Source of the DNA: Ganoderma boninense
Lineage: Eukaryota; Basidiomycota; Agaricomycetes; Polyporales; Polyporaceae
Direction: 5' to 3'
Length of the DNA stretch: 64,000 nucleotides
Assembly (NCBI GenBank): GCA_002900995.3
Contig: CM035305.1
Coordinates: 3,146,467-3,210,466 of the forward strand
Numbering within the stretch: the stretch's first letter is position 1; the number at the start of each line of letters is the position of its first letter. The notes under the pieces are model-generated. The model was not told the DNA's origin, ran no database searches, and saw nothing but the letters and a program-made list of their open reading frames with translations. The position numbers were made by a program, and so were the translations under genes. Positions 22,290 to 33,934 of the stretch are shown here, in pieces.

Positions 22290-23372
22290 GGGGGTTCGGG
22301 GGGGCGGTTGGAGTGGAGGGCAGGGAGGGACTGGGATTTAAGTGTGGCACAGAAACGGAGGTCTGCCAAGAAGGAGTGATGGAAGGGAAGAAGGGCGCCG
22401 GGACGTGTCTTACCAAGGGTCAGATGACGGCGAACGTATTGAGGGTGACGGATGGAGTACGGTGCTGCTCCTCGCTGAGATTCGGCAGAAGAAGCGTGGA
22501 TGGCGGCGTGACCTGGCTAGACAACGAGGGCGGTCCGCTGGGCGAGAAGAGGCCAGGTGTTGGAGGTCAGGGCTGCCAGACACATGCGAAGCGACACGCC
22601 GGTGTAGCTGAGAGGGACCGACTCCCCGTTGCACGCCTCCTCCCAGCGTCGTTGTCCGGAACAGGAGCAAAGCGGCGTTGGCAAGCGCGTCTTCCCTCTG
22701 GGCGCTCCGCCCGCCCAGTTTGGCAGATCGTGCTTCGCTGTGACGTCACGCAGCCCGACCGCGGCCGTCGGACATTGGCATTGACAGACATTGGCGTTGG
22801 CAACCGCGCCAGGCTCGCAGCAGCAGGCCACCTTCGATGGGGACGAGGGCCCAGCCGGTACGTACAGGCTACTTATTCTCTGCTAAGTAGAAGAAGACCG
22901 CTAACTCGATTCTCTTGTTGTTGGACCAGCAGTTCGCGGCTGAGGCTGGAATGTTTCCTCCTCTGATCGAAGACTACCCCTCTCCGCTTCTCCTCTGCTT
23001 GTCCGAAGGAGAGCCACAAACATCGTCTCGGAAGGCGCAGGTATACCACGAAGGCGAGTCAAACACCATATTACCGCAGCTTGCGTGTTTGACTTCTTTC
23101 GAGATCTACTGCAGCACCGTACTGTATGGAGAAGGTCTGCTCTTTCTCACTCATTCTACCTGCGCACTCTCAGAGCCTCACGACTTTTGTGACCTATCAG
23201 TGACGTCAACCAGTACCCGTGCATTTTTGATACTTATAAGCATCCTGACTCCCTCAAGCGCGTTTGGTTTCACCGACCACTCGCCTTGGACTCCTTCCCA
23301 TAAACTTTACTGCTCCTCGCTCAGATCCACTGCAACTGATTGGTACTCACTCATCCATCTTCCAATTCTCCT
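22290..23372. promoter_or_regulatory. 1.1-kb divergent region between alpha-galactosidase and RBR2
   Basis: Both start codons face away from this stretch, so it should contain both promoters. The signal-peptide end is preceded by a G-rich plus strand (GGGGGTTCGGGGGGGCGG near 22290). Long plus-strand frames (22244-22966, 22915-23448) have no recognisable domain and are probably chance. A CTCAG/TGACGTCA-like site (GTGACGTCA) occurs at 23199-23207, a CRE-type palindrome. Confidence 0.35.
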
Positions 23373-24677
23373 ATGTCGTCACAGCACTCCAGGACTGGAA
23401 CGCAGTCTTCTCCTGGTCAACATGGATTGCCCGCACTCATCGAGATGATCTCCAGCATGAGTGCGAAGGACATCGACAACAGCCTAGCAAAACGCAATGA
23501 CTCCTCCCGGACCGCGGGAAGGAGCGATGCCGACCTCGCGTACTCGTTGTTTGTGGAGGAAGCTGAGGGGCTTCTCAACGTTGCCAAGGACAATCTAGCC
23601 CACGATGTCGTGAACCAGGACTCATTTTTGGAAAAGTTGCTGGAGATTGAAGAGACTGCCCGCTATGACCACCTCATGGCTATTGCCCTCTCAGAGGGCA
23701 GGGACCCCCCTCCAAGACCTCAACGCCCGCGTAGAAAATATGTATGGCAGAGAGCTGGTATCCTCTCTTTCACACCGCTGACGGACCTTTTATAGAGCTT
23801 TGCCCGAACTGCAGCCCTGCCGCGCCCGTGTCTCATCAGCAGATCACCGTTCCACAGCACCGGAGCTTGAAACAGACATATCGAGGGGTCTGAGGTTTGT
23901 TTCGTTTCGCTTGCCAAACATGCCCCCGTTGACGCACTAGGTCCAGTCTGCAGCGCGCTGGCCCACCCTTCCAGCTCGTTATCGCCACTCTCCTCTCCTG
24001 AAAATTCCCTCTGCAGTCGAGCACCCAGTTCTGACGGATCTTCCCTGGAATACTTATCAGACAGCGACCTCATTGAGCCCGAGCCCGAGCCAGATACAAT
24101 CCCGTCTTGCGTCGTCTGTAGAGATGAGATCGACGGCCCCCCGATAGCCGCACCCTGTGGGCACCACATCGACGTCGCCTGTCTCCGGCAGATGTTCGAA
24201 AACGCGGCCCGCGACGAGTCCCTTTTCCCTCCGAAGTGCTGCCAGGAGCCGATCGAGTTCGAAGACGTCATCGAGCATCTCAGCCCAGCGCTGCGAGAGC
24301 TCTACGCGCGAAAGAGCAGAGAGTTCGCCACCGAGGACCGCGTCTACTGCCACCTCCCTGGCTGCTCTACCTTTCTCGGCGGCGCATCCAAAGGACGACC
24401 CACGTCACTGGCCTGCACTTCGCCTTCCTGCAGCGCGCGGACATGCGGAAGCTGCAAGTACGCCGCGCATGGTGGCAAAGCCTGTGCCGACTACCTGGAT
24501 GACATCGTACTAGAACTCGGCGAAGAGCAGGGCTGGCGAAGATGCCCCTCGTGTCGCCATCTCATCGAGCGCACCAACGGCTGCCGCCACATGACGTGCC
24601 GGTGTGGTGGAGAGTTTTGCTACGGATGTGCGAGACCATGGACCGGTGGATGTTTGAACACCTGCAATTTGCTGTAG
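23373..24677 (+). CDS. RBR (RING-IBR-RING) E3 ubiquitin ligase 2
   Basis: The start chosen is ATG 23373 (MSSQHSRTGTQSSPGQHG). Exon 1 runs to about 23741; a middle exon lies about 23801-23906; the last exon is 23954-24677 (acceptor TCTGCAG, phase 2). The exon 1/2 junction is unsure. The N-terminal part is helical (LAYSLFVEEAEGLLNVAKDN, LEIEETARYDHLMAIALSEG), like that of RBR1. RING1: CVVCRDEIDGPPIAAPCGHH; IBR: YCHLPGC, CTSPSCSARTCGSCK; RING2: RRCPSCRHLIERTNGCRHMT, with the expected catalytic Cys in GCRHMTC, then CGGEFCYGC. Predicted to catalyse ubiquitin transfer through a RING2 thioester. Unlike RBR1 it stops soon after RING2 (GGCLNTCNLL) and lacks the downstream Cys/His tail. It is clearly paralogous to the gene at 4.5-6.0 kb but diverged, so not a recent tandem copy. 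Confidence 0.8.
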
Positions 24678-27473
24678 CATGCGCCTGTTCCTCTGTTTAC
24701 TGTGTAATAGTCGGTTGTGAAGTCATGAAAATACCGAGGAAATGCCATTGCTTTGTCGGGGAGCTCGCAGATATCATGCGGCCCGGATATCCATGCATCG
24801 CACTTTGTGAATAGGGATTCAAACTTACATATGTTCGAAGGTTATGTCGGACAGCGACAACAAGTTTAATGGCAGGGCTGCTACACATTGTTGAGGTCCA
24901 AATGTGCAGTGTGGGATGGCCTTCGTGAAGACCTACCGAACAAGAACGGACAGACTGGGACTCGAACTAACGTCCGATCGTGGGGAAAGTTGCATGGATG
25001 GCGGCTGTCTTGCTCAAAATCTCGTAATGCTAATAGTGGCAGTTGCGGAGCATTTCTCGGCGTAGTGCCGCAACGAAGTTTGCTCACCGTCTGAGACAAA
25101 AACAAAAAGTACCACAACCACCACGCTGGTATCTTTTCCCACGGTCCATGCCACTAGAGGCGGCATGGAAGTGGGCCTTAAATGTCGAACCAACCACAGA
25201 CGAATGCTACTAAAGGAACTGGAGAGGAAGTAGACTTGCACAACGACACGATAAAAAACCGCGACGAGCGGGAAGCAGGGACACCCTGCACGACGTGGCA
25301 CCCAAGCCACCGCTCCACGGAGCCATCGCCCCACGGGGTGAACGCCAAGACACCCCCCCCCCCGGCAACGCGACCCGCCATAGGGAGACAAACTAGCTAG
25401 GGCACCTATACAAGCACCACAATGCCAGAGGCGTCGAAAACTCGATGAGGCCCCCCCAGGCGCTAGAGCAGACGCAGCTCGAATAGGCGCCGTAGCCGGG
25501 ACGAGCCCAGAACGCCGCGGGGGCGGACGCCCGAGAGAGAGGATAAGATAAGATAAGATGAGATGCCAAGCGCACCCTGGCTTCACTGGGAATGATGCCC
25601 CCCCCCGTCGACAGTATGCCGCCACACTTGGGGCTGGCGCAGGAATACCGAGCCGCAGAGAGCATATAAACACAAAGAGGCTGCTCTACACAAAGCGCCC
25701 ACAACCAGATGACAAATCCACACATGAGGCAACCAGGCCCTGGTTCGCTTCGAAGCTCGCCTACTACGACCCTCGGTCGTCCGCCTCCCGCCAGAGAACG
25801 AACGACCCTCACAACAACCCAGAGTAGGCCACCAGCCGGCTAACAAACACCCTCTCCCACACTCGCTAAAGACACAGAACATAAGAGGGGGACACACCCG
25901 CCCCGTCCCAGCACCTGCCTGCACCCACTGCACTGAGCACCACGATGCCCCCCCCCCACACTCCTTCCAATCGCCCATGTCCCACCCACCGCCATACACC
26001 CCAAAGGTCGAGGAGGGAAGCATCAACCAGCACCTCTGGGGCCCACATACGATGGCCCAAGCACCGCGCATTGCGACAAGCAGCCATCTCGCGCGGATGA
26101 CGAACCCTGCAAAGCGCCTTGTCAGCGCCATCCTCTGCCTCCCAGCAACGATCCACACCTTTGTTGGACCCACTGTAAGGCCCACCGACCTGGATACTGT
26201 CCTTGATACCCCCCCTAACTCTACAATCTAGATCAGGAAAATGCTCCATGCAGAGAGCAGACAAGGACGACAGACCCAACGCCCACCACGCACCCTGGAG
26301 GAGGTCCAGCGGATGACCGCTCACCCAAGCATCCTGAGAGTGCTATGGGACCTGACATGGGAAGCGACGTTGACCACCCCCCCCACGGAGGCCACCACTG
26401 CCCCACCTGACACAGCAGCCCTGCTGATGCTGCCGCCACCACCACCGCCGCCATCCCCGAACTCATACTTCTCGCACGATGAGGATGAGAGAGACGACGA
26501 CAACTATGGAATGGCCTGTAACTGCGCGGAGGGAGGCTTCTGGCGGATGGGAAACACCGGAACATGCCAAATCAGTGTCGGAGGCATGGAGACATAGACC
26601 TGATATAGACTGCCCATCACGAGACTAGTTGGCCCGTGCAAAGCGCACGCCTGATAGTGTTTGTCACTGTTACTGCCTTAATACACACTCCATCAGCATG
26701 ACCCCATGCCTGAATGCCCTGAAGCGAGCTGTCTACAGCCCTCTGCCTGCTTCCCCTTCCTCTCTCCCACACCCCTCCCAACGATAAAACCGTACTCCCA
26801 GGCGGATGGCCGTGGAGCCCGACGCAACGCCGCCACCCCCCTCTCCGGCAATACACACCCCCCCGATCCGCGTGCCACGATGCACGCACTGCTAGACCAA
26901 CCACGCGCGACCACCGAAAACCACTGGCCCAGCACAACACCGAATTGGTCAAGCGGGATGGCCACCACGACCGACGCCGCCAATCTAGAGCAAGCCAGGA
27001 ACTGCAAGGTGAATGTGGCACGCTCACCCTGCGCCACGCAACTCGGAATGGGGTCCACCGGGTGGCCATGACAGCGAGGGCATGACAAGGTGGTGACCGC
27101 CAAAGCAAACAGAGAGGTGAGCGGACGCAGGGCAGAAGGCAGAACCCTTAAAAAAGGAAGGGGCGCCACACCTCCAGCCGCAGAACACCCAGACTATCCC
27201 CCCCCATCCACCCCATACCTGGCACCATGCAGACCCCCACCAGAAACACCCCCCTCCATCGCCGACCAGCATCCCCCAGTCCTGGCAGGAAATGCTAAGC
27301 ATCGACGCTGCCACCGCCTCGGTGACAACGGCACCACCGAAGCCCCGACGCAGCACCAGCCCCATGTGCCAACAGGCACGGCGGCCCCAAAGCTTACCCG
27401 GACCGCCAACGCCAGCAGCCAACCCGGACCGCTGAAGATCAGACTACCAGCCTTGGGGAAACAGTCGGCCAAG
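24678..27473. other. 2.8-kb gene-free stretch, C-rich on the plus strand; probable old transposon remnant
   Basis: After RBR2 no gene can be supported. From about 25.2 kb the plus strand is strongly C-rich and G-poor, with many C runs (for example ten or more C at 25350, others at 25590, 25950, 26380, 26850, 27200). Open frames are numerous on both strands but short and without domains. A frame 27090-27476 encodes a Pro-rich peptide ending at the hAT-1 border. The same strand asymmetry marks the LINE at 54-57 kb, so this may be a decayed 5' part of such an element, but I could not align the two by eye. The right end (CGGCCAAG) is the left flank of hAT-1. Confidence 0.35.
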
Positions 27474-30400
27474 TAGAGCTGCGGGGTCCAGTCCGGTCCT
27501 GTTTTTGGACCCCTCCAGAGAAGGACCAGGACCGTGACCAGGATAGGACTGCATAAAAATGTTGAGGACCGGACTGAACTTGTGGTCCTTCAAGAACAGG
27601 ACTGGACCTCGGTCCGGTCCCTGGTCAAGACCGGTCAAGACCGAAACATCAGTCCGGACCGGTCAGGATCGGTCAAGACCGGTCAGGACTGGTTCAGAAA
27701 TGTACAGCACAACAAATGGGTTCTTTGCATTGATTCTACATGTAGCACAAGCACTGTACATCTAATCAGAGTCATCATCAAGCCCCACATCATTCTCATA
27801 CGCTGCATTGACAATGCCCTCCGCCTTGAGCAAGTTCTCGAAGTCTCGCTGGTCTACCTTCTCGACTCGCTCGTGATTGATCCGCGCGTAATTGACGAGC
27901 TTCGGTGTCCAATAATACTTCAGGCACTCTATCTGTTCAAACACCTCCGGGTCAAGCGAGGCCCGCCGGTCAGTGGATACCTCCTTGGCGCGAGAGAAGA
28001 GCGACTCAATTCCGACCGATGCAGCCGCAATCGGAAGGTAATCAAGCGCCATGCGCCCGAGCGTTGGCCACATCTTGTGAGCGCGCTGAAATACAACTTT
28101 ATCAGCGCCAAAACGCCAGCGACGATCAAAATGCAGCGTACCTGCCAATACAGGACTGTGTCCGTGTCTTTCGTGACATCAGCGGCCGGGTCCTTCAAGT
28201 AGCTCTCGAGCTCGACCTTCCAGCCGTCATCTGGCTCGCCCTGTCGAAGAAGGGCTTGCCGTGCCTTATCGTACTCATTATCCTCGGAGTCCGAGCCCGA
28301 CGTGGTGGCTGCCCGATGGGGAGATGCTGCGCCGTTCGTAGGCGCGGAGGGTTTGCCGGGCGTGGCGCGACCAAGCCGCATCGGCCAATATTTCCGCATC
28401 TGGCACGATAAGTGCAAGGCACAGTGAGCATGCGGCATTGTATTGGCCCGAGGAATTGACTTACCGCTTTCTCGGTCACCTCGCGGGCGTACTTGTTCCA
28501 GTCCCGGGCGTTCGGGTCACCAGCCTCGAGAGCGGCCAGGTACTCTTCTTCTCCGCCCCACTCGACACGTATGTAGTTGAGTTTATAATACGGATGCAGC
28601 ACTAGATAGTAGTCAGTACGCAAACTGCAATGTAGAGTGGGAGGGAGCGACAGTACGTACAGAGCGACAGAATGTAGGCGTCCGAATTGTCTAACTTCTT
28701 GTAGTATTTGTTGAGCTTCTCGATGCCGGCGTTCAAGGCTTCATGGAAGAGCGCGTACTTCGGGTCTTGTGCCTTCTTCTCCCACTTCGTAACCAGGCGC
28801 TCGAGGGCGGGAATCACCTGGTGCAGTGTAGGAGAGCGCGTGGTGGAGCACAGTTGATGGCATGAATCGGCGTCCTGTGAAGCATGCATGAGGCGCGCTG
28901 CAAATCTAAGGTCCCGAGACAAAAAGCTCGCTGTGCTCACCTCTAGAATCTTGGCACAGAGATCGACCCGGTCCCAATGTTCATCGGCAAGCTGGAAGGA
29001 GGTCCAGGCGATCTTCTTGGCGGGCTCCCCTTTGCGCCGGATCGTGGTGATTGGTCCGAATCGGATATCGGCGATTGCAACGAACGCCCTGATGGTCTGG
29101 ACGTGGAAATGAGTGCCCAAATACGTCAACGTCAGGCACAGGCTACACACCTTCTTGAGATAAGATGTGCGGGTGAGCATCTTGCCTGCGCTCATCCAGC
29201 GAGTGGTCGTGTGGAGTACGAGGGTAAGCGGCTTGACAATGTCGTCCTCTTCCTCCATCTGGATCTTCTGGAAGAGCTGTTTGCGCTGGCCAGAGGCATT
29301 GATCTGCGGGGATTTGGGATCCAGGTTAGCACAACGGCATTGTTGCCCGACACTCCCGAGGCGATGCAGACATGTCGGCACGCCGCCTCGGCATGTCTCG
29401 GCACCAGAGGTGCCTGATAACATGACCCAATAGCAGCTGACATCGCCCGCCGCGGAAGCAAACAGGGTGGAAAGGGGACCGGGGACTCACCTTGACGCAC
29501 AATGTGCGCAGAATGGAAATGATGTCGAGGCCGCCGCCGACGAGGCTGTCGTCGTGGGTGGGATCAAAATCCCAGATTGCCTGCTTGGTTTCTGCGACGG
29601 CCTTCTGCGTGACGAGTCCCATGAACGCCTCAACACCGAGCTGTATAATGTGTCCGTAACACCTGTGTGCATGTCAGTGCTGCGGCAGGCGCGATCACAG
29701 TCGCTCAGATGCACATACCCGAGATTCCGATCCAACGCAGTCCAGTCCCCGGCAATCCCGCGATGCACGAGACGCTTCGCGACGGCCTTGGCACTAGTGT
29801 AATTGCTCGATGCATTGTCGTTCGTCATATGGCCGAGCTGGGTGCCATTGTTAGGGGATCCCGGATCACACTGGGACTCAGACGCTAGTCATGGCGAAGC
29901 GACTTACCTTGTGATCCTCCTTCGAAGTGACTCCGCATCGGTCAAGGAACAGGACGAGATAGCGTCCGAGGTTGGCGCCGCTGTGATCTCCGAGGATGTA
30001 ATGAAACGCAGCGACCTCGTCGCGGAAAGTCCAGGCGCCATCCTCACCGACGTGGATCCAAGTCAACATGAGGCCCATGAAAGGGTTTGAGGTGTTCGGT
30101 GCTGTCCACATGTCGCAGAGCGTGGACACGGCGCCCGGAGCGTTCGTGATGTCGACTTTGAGCTGGTCGATGTACTCGAGGAATTTGTTCGTGATGTGGG
30201 AGCGAACGCTCTCTCGACTGGGCAGCTCCGATTTGGTCGTCTTCGGCCGCATTGTGACGAGACAGTTGCGGAACGTGACATCGTCCGCAATTGCCAGAGC
30301 CTCCGGGAATGACGTAAGTCACGCTGGGAAAACAGGACGTAAGAAATCTACTTACTTGGTCACCGCAGACTACATGCTCCGTGACCGCCTGCAGGATTGC

Positions 30401-31781
30401 TTCCTGCGAGAAGCAAGTCGGGGTTTGAACCTTCTTCGCGATGCCATCCAACGTTGTCTGCCCCCCCTTCTTCCCCTTCGCCGCTGCCTTTTCCTTCGCC
30501 GCTCGTGCTGCTTTCACGTCGTCTGGAACCGCCCTATGGTTCTCTGGGATCCCTTTCTCCTTGCACAGCGCCGCGTACCTCGGGTAGTGCTCCGCCGCAA
30601 TGTGTCGTCGCAACGTCGAGTTGGCGCCACGGTACCAGCCAGCTCGGGCTTTCTTGTCGCGTATGACCTCCTTGTCCTCTCTGCCCGAAGCCTCTCAGGT
30701 GAGTAACTCGCTAACTTGAACGTTTCGAACGCTACTAACTTGCATATCATACACCACATTCCTTCCTCCACCTCCTCATGCCCGTCATCCTCGATGAACG
30801 CAACGGTCTCCTTCACGCCGGTAAAGATGAGGCGCAGGTCTCGTGTTGAATCTTTCTTGCGACCACGCTTCTTCGGGAGAGCGATCACTTCGTTGTCAGA
30901 GGACTAGGGCCCGGCCCAGCAGGTGAGTACCCTCGCCGATATTTGTGTGCATGCACCGTCACGCACCTCGTCATCTCCATCCCCTTCATCACCACTCTCC
31001 CCTCTGTTCTCCGGCTCCTCTCCATCTTCCCCAGCCTCCTCCTCATCCCCGCTCTCTTTCGCAGCCCCATCATCGTCATCAACACCCTCATCGTTATCGC
31101 TATCCAGCACGATAGGATCGACGCCGAAGTCGGAATCTGCCTTGTCCACATCCATCATCTTCCTGCCCCGTGAGCCTCCCGGTTTCTTCGCAACTGCCTT
31201 GCCCTTATTCCCATCATTCGCGCCCTTCAACTTCTTGACTGCAGTCTTCCTTGCACCTGCCACGACCCGTGCCTTCTTCACCGTGTGTGTCTCTTCGATT
31301 TCCTGCTCGCTCCCATCAGTGACCACCTTTCTTTTTCGCTTCACCACTGTCCTCGATGATGTCGCCTTCTTCGCTGCTTGCCTAGCCATTGTTGTATGCT
31401 GGAGCCCTGTGTACGAGTAGTCTAGAGATAAATTTCCGGTGCTCCTCCGACTGCTGTCTTGTTGCGTGCATCAAACGTGGGACTTAAACATATGAAAACA
31501 TTTTTCTATTGGCTCACGACGGGGGTACTAGCGCCCCGAATGAGGTCAGACAAGTCAGATATAAAGACCGGTCAGGACCGGTCTCCTGCGGTCTTTTTAA
31601 GCGGTCATGACTGGTCATGACTGGTCATGACCAGTCATTTCTAGCCTACGCTATTCAAGGACTGGGACTGAGACTGCAGACAGGACCGGAGTTGTTGCAG
31701 TCCTGGTCCTGTTTTATATCAGTCATGTCCCGGTCTTTGGACCAGTCCCGAGCAGTCCCCGGACTGGACCCTGCACCACTA
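27474..31781 (-). mobile_element. hAT-1: autonomous-type hAT DNA transposon, 4.3 kb
   Basis: The ends are imperfect inverted repeats: left TAGAGCTGCGGGGTCCAGTC, right (reverse complement) TAGTGGTGCAGGGTCCAGTC, fitting the hAT YARNG terminal rule. Subterminal blocks are crowded with short motifs (ACCGGTCA, GACCGGTC, AGGACTGG) at 27490-27700 and 31560-31760, the likely transposase-binding sites. It carries a spliced transposase gene on the minus strand. The flanking octamers differ (CGGCCAAG left, GCTGACGT right), so it is not a simple insertion here; the right octamer matches the left flank of hAT-2. The right flank is Gypsy-1 integrase. Confidence 0.85.
27762..31389 (-). CDS. hAT transposase with BED zinc finger (multi-exon)
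   Basis: Start ATG 31387-31389 (MARQAAKKATSSRTVVKRKR, nuclear-localisation-like), exon 1 30967-31389 ending in an acidic tract; exon 2 about 30740-30903 with GMWCMICK. The BED finger continues as STLRRHIAAEHYPRYAALC (30.5-30.6 kb). The RNase H-like core shows CDMWTAPNTSNPFMGLML (first Asp), TNDNASSNYT (second Asp) and TTRWMSAGKML. The C-terminal dimerisation domain is KMWPTLGRMALDYLPIAAAS, VGIESLFSRAKEVSTDRR, ending NDVGLDDDSD with stop at 27762. At least seven introns; not all borders were fixed by eye. It would excise and reinsert hAT-1 and related short elements. No in-frame stop was noticed within the exons read, so it may be functional. Confidence 0.75.
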
Positions 31782-32911
31782 GCTGACGTGGTCTGGTATG
31801 TGCGCACCTGCCATCTCTGCCAGATCCGTCAGCTCCGACAAGTCATTATCCCGCCCACCGTTCCCGTTCCTCCCTCCATCTTCATGCGCTTCCACGTCGA
31901 CTCCATGCACCTCCCAACGTCATCAGGCTTCAAGTACCTCGCCCACGGCCGCTGCGCTCTCACGACCTACCCCGAGGCCCGCGCTCTCCGTCGCGAGACA
32001 GGCAAGGCACTCGGCGAGTGGCTGTTCCAGGACATCCTTTGTCGTTGGGGCACCGTCATCGAGATCGTCTCGGACAACGGCACACCATGGGTCAAGGCCC
32101 TCGACTACCTTGCGAAGCGGTACGGCATTCACCACATCCGGATCTCGAGCTACAACTCCCGCGCGAACGGCATCGTCGAGCACCCGCATTTCGACGTGCG
32201 ACAGGCACTGTTCAAGGCAGCCGGAGGCGACCAGTCCAAGTGGGTGCACTTCGTCCACTACGTCCTCTGGGCCGAGCGCATCACCACTCGTCGTCGCATG
32301 GGCTGCTCGCCCTTCTTCGCAATCACTGGCTGCCATCCCATCCTCCCGCTCGACATCGCTGAGGCGACGTACTTGCTGCCTGCACCCGATGGCCTCCTCT
32401 CCACTGTCGACCTCATCGCATCCCGTGCCCGTGCTCTTGCTCGTCATCAGGAAGACCTCGCCATTCTCCGCTCCAGAGTCTACGAGGCTCGTCTACAGGC
32501 TGCCCGCAGGCTCGAACGCGACCATTCCTCCACCATTCGCGATTTCGACTTCCAGCGCAGCGCACTTGTCCTCATGCGCAACACCGCCATCGAAAAGTCA
32601 TTGAACCGTAAAATGCGGCCCAGTACCTCGGTCCTTACGTCGTCCTCTCGCGCAACCAAGGCGGGGCCTACATCCTCTGCGAGCTCGACGGTTCAGTGTT
32701 CGACCGCCCCGTCGCTGCCTTCCGCCTCTTGCCATACCTTGCCCGCGAGCGCATCGACGTGCCCTGGATCGACGAAGGTACCCACCTGGACGTCTCAACG
32801 GCGCGTCTGCGTGAGATGGAAGCTTCAGCATCGCTCGGCGATGACGACGACCTGGACCAGGACTCGGAGAACCCCCCACCCACCGGACGATGTGAGCGAG
32901 ACCGGCGATGA
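31782..32911 (+). pseudogene. Gypsy-1 integrase, C-terminal two thirds (split by hAT, one frameshift)
   Basis: Starts at the Cys pair of the HHCC zinc site (RTCHLCQ); the His pair is at 37.8 kb. The D-D-E catalytic residues are present: Asp in FHVDSMHLP, Asp in VSDNGTPW, Glu in NGIVEHPHFDVRQAL. The frame shifts by one base near 32612: RKMRP in one frame continues as YLGPYVVLSRNQGGAYILCE in the next; one extra C in GCGGCCC would repair it. Ends DSENPPPTGRCERDRR-stop. No chromodomain is seen after the core. The protein belongs to the Agaricomycete Gypsy group with a distinctive RT (see 42.3-44.4 kb). Confidence 0.8.
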
Positions 32912-33096
32912 GTAGCGAGTTGAGATCCGAGTGAGGAGGAGGTGCGCTCTACCATAACCACTCCCCCTCTTCCCATTGCGCCTCCCCTCTTCGTCTCGCT
33001 CTTCTGCCCACTCTGCCCCTCGCCTGCGCTCGTCCCGCCACCATAATCCTGCGAGGAGATGGACCGTGGACGGTCCAGATCTAAGTGAGGAGGAGG

Positions 33097-33934
33097 TGAT
33101 GGGTATCCCGGCTGTCTGCACGGGAAACCGTGCAAATGAGCCACCCGAGGTCTTCCGCCACGACGTACCTGCGACCCGCATGCCCCCGCCGCTCTGCTAG
33201 ATAAGCGCATCATCCTCCCTTTCATTCGTATCCCGAGTCTGTGTTGGCTCCTTTTGGTTCCCTTTTGGTTTCGAGCTTCGGACAGGTCGGACAGGCACTA
33301 CAAAATGCGTAGTTAGCTAGTGTTATGGTACAAGCCCCCGAGACGACCTAGTAGTTAGTTGTAGACCGTGACATAGCCATCTCGCCATCTCATACAGTAC
33401 GCAGCCCGCTGCACAGCCGCCCGGAATGCCGGCTTTCCTATGTTCGTAAATTTTACCAACCTCCTGCATCTCCCGTACCACCACCACCCCACTCTCTCTC
33501 TAAAAATCTATCTCTCTCTCTCTGCTTGACTCGAATATCGCGTGCTCTCGTCATTCGCCACCTCGTCTCTCGTCTTCCGACCTCGACTGCCGCCTCCCGT
33601 TTCAGCGTCTCCCGACTTCCGTTTGGCGCCCGTGTGCGTCCCGCCCTCGTCCCACAAGTCGCGATTGTTGGGTGCTGCACAGCGCACCCCCGGCCACGAC
33701 AGACATCCCGTCCGGCTCCTTAGGTCCTCTAAAGCATTTGACAATAGTTTTCTTGTTATTCTTTCCGCTCTACACCGTTGGTTCCAAGCGTCTTTCCGAC
33801 GCTCTTCCCCTGCCTCCGCCCCCTCTGTCTACCAGCTCCCATTTCTTTTCCCTTTCCTTTTCCTCCCCTAGGCGCACGCTCGACGGACTCTCGCACCTTC
33901 GGACCGATCACTCACAGAGTGTTGAGGTTCATCA
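33097..33934 (+). repeat. Gypsy-1 3' LTR (838 bp)
   Basis: TGATG...CATCA ends; preceded by a purine tract (GTGAGGAGGAGG) serving as the polypurine primer. The inverted partner is 53265-54103 (839 bp), similar over its whole length with scattered differences, so the insertion is not brand new. Contains a CT microsatellite (33493-33520). Confidence 0.85.

Larger units (their letters stand above)
31782..33934 (+). mobile_element. Gypsy-1, 3' piece: integrase core to 3' LTR
   Basis: Begins directly at the hAT-1 end with octamer GCTGACGT, which reads into integrase codons (VWYVRTCHLCQ). Ends with the LTR 33097-33934. The bases after the LTR are CCGC, the same tetramer that flanks the other LTR at 54104-54107 (as GCGG). 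It is therefore the 3' end of the same insertion whose 5' LTR lies at 53265-54103 in the opposite orientation. Confidence 0.85.

Noticed and set aside
22244..22966. 240-codon plus-strand frame upstream of RBR2
   Set aside because: Arg/Gly-rich, no recognisable domain, overlaps the alpha-galactosidase signal-peptide exon on the other strand.
24950..25040. tRNA-like TTCGAGTCCC motif on the minus strand (plus GGGACTCGAAC near 24957)
   Set aside because: The would-be T-arm stems do not pair and no acceptor or anticodon arm fits at the right spacing.
27090..27476. 128-codon Pro-rich frame before hAT-1
   Set aside because: Composition follows the local C bias; ends at the transposon border; no partner exon or homologous domain.
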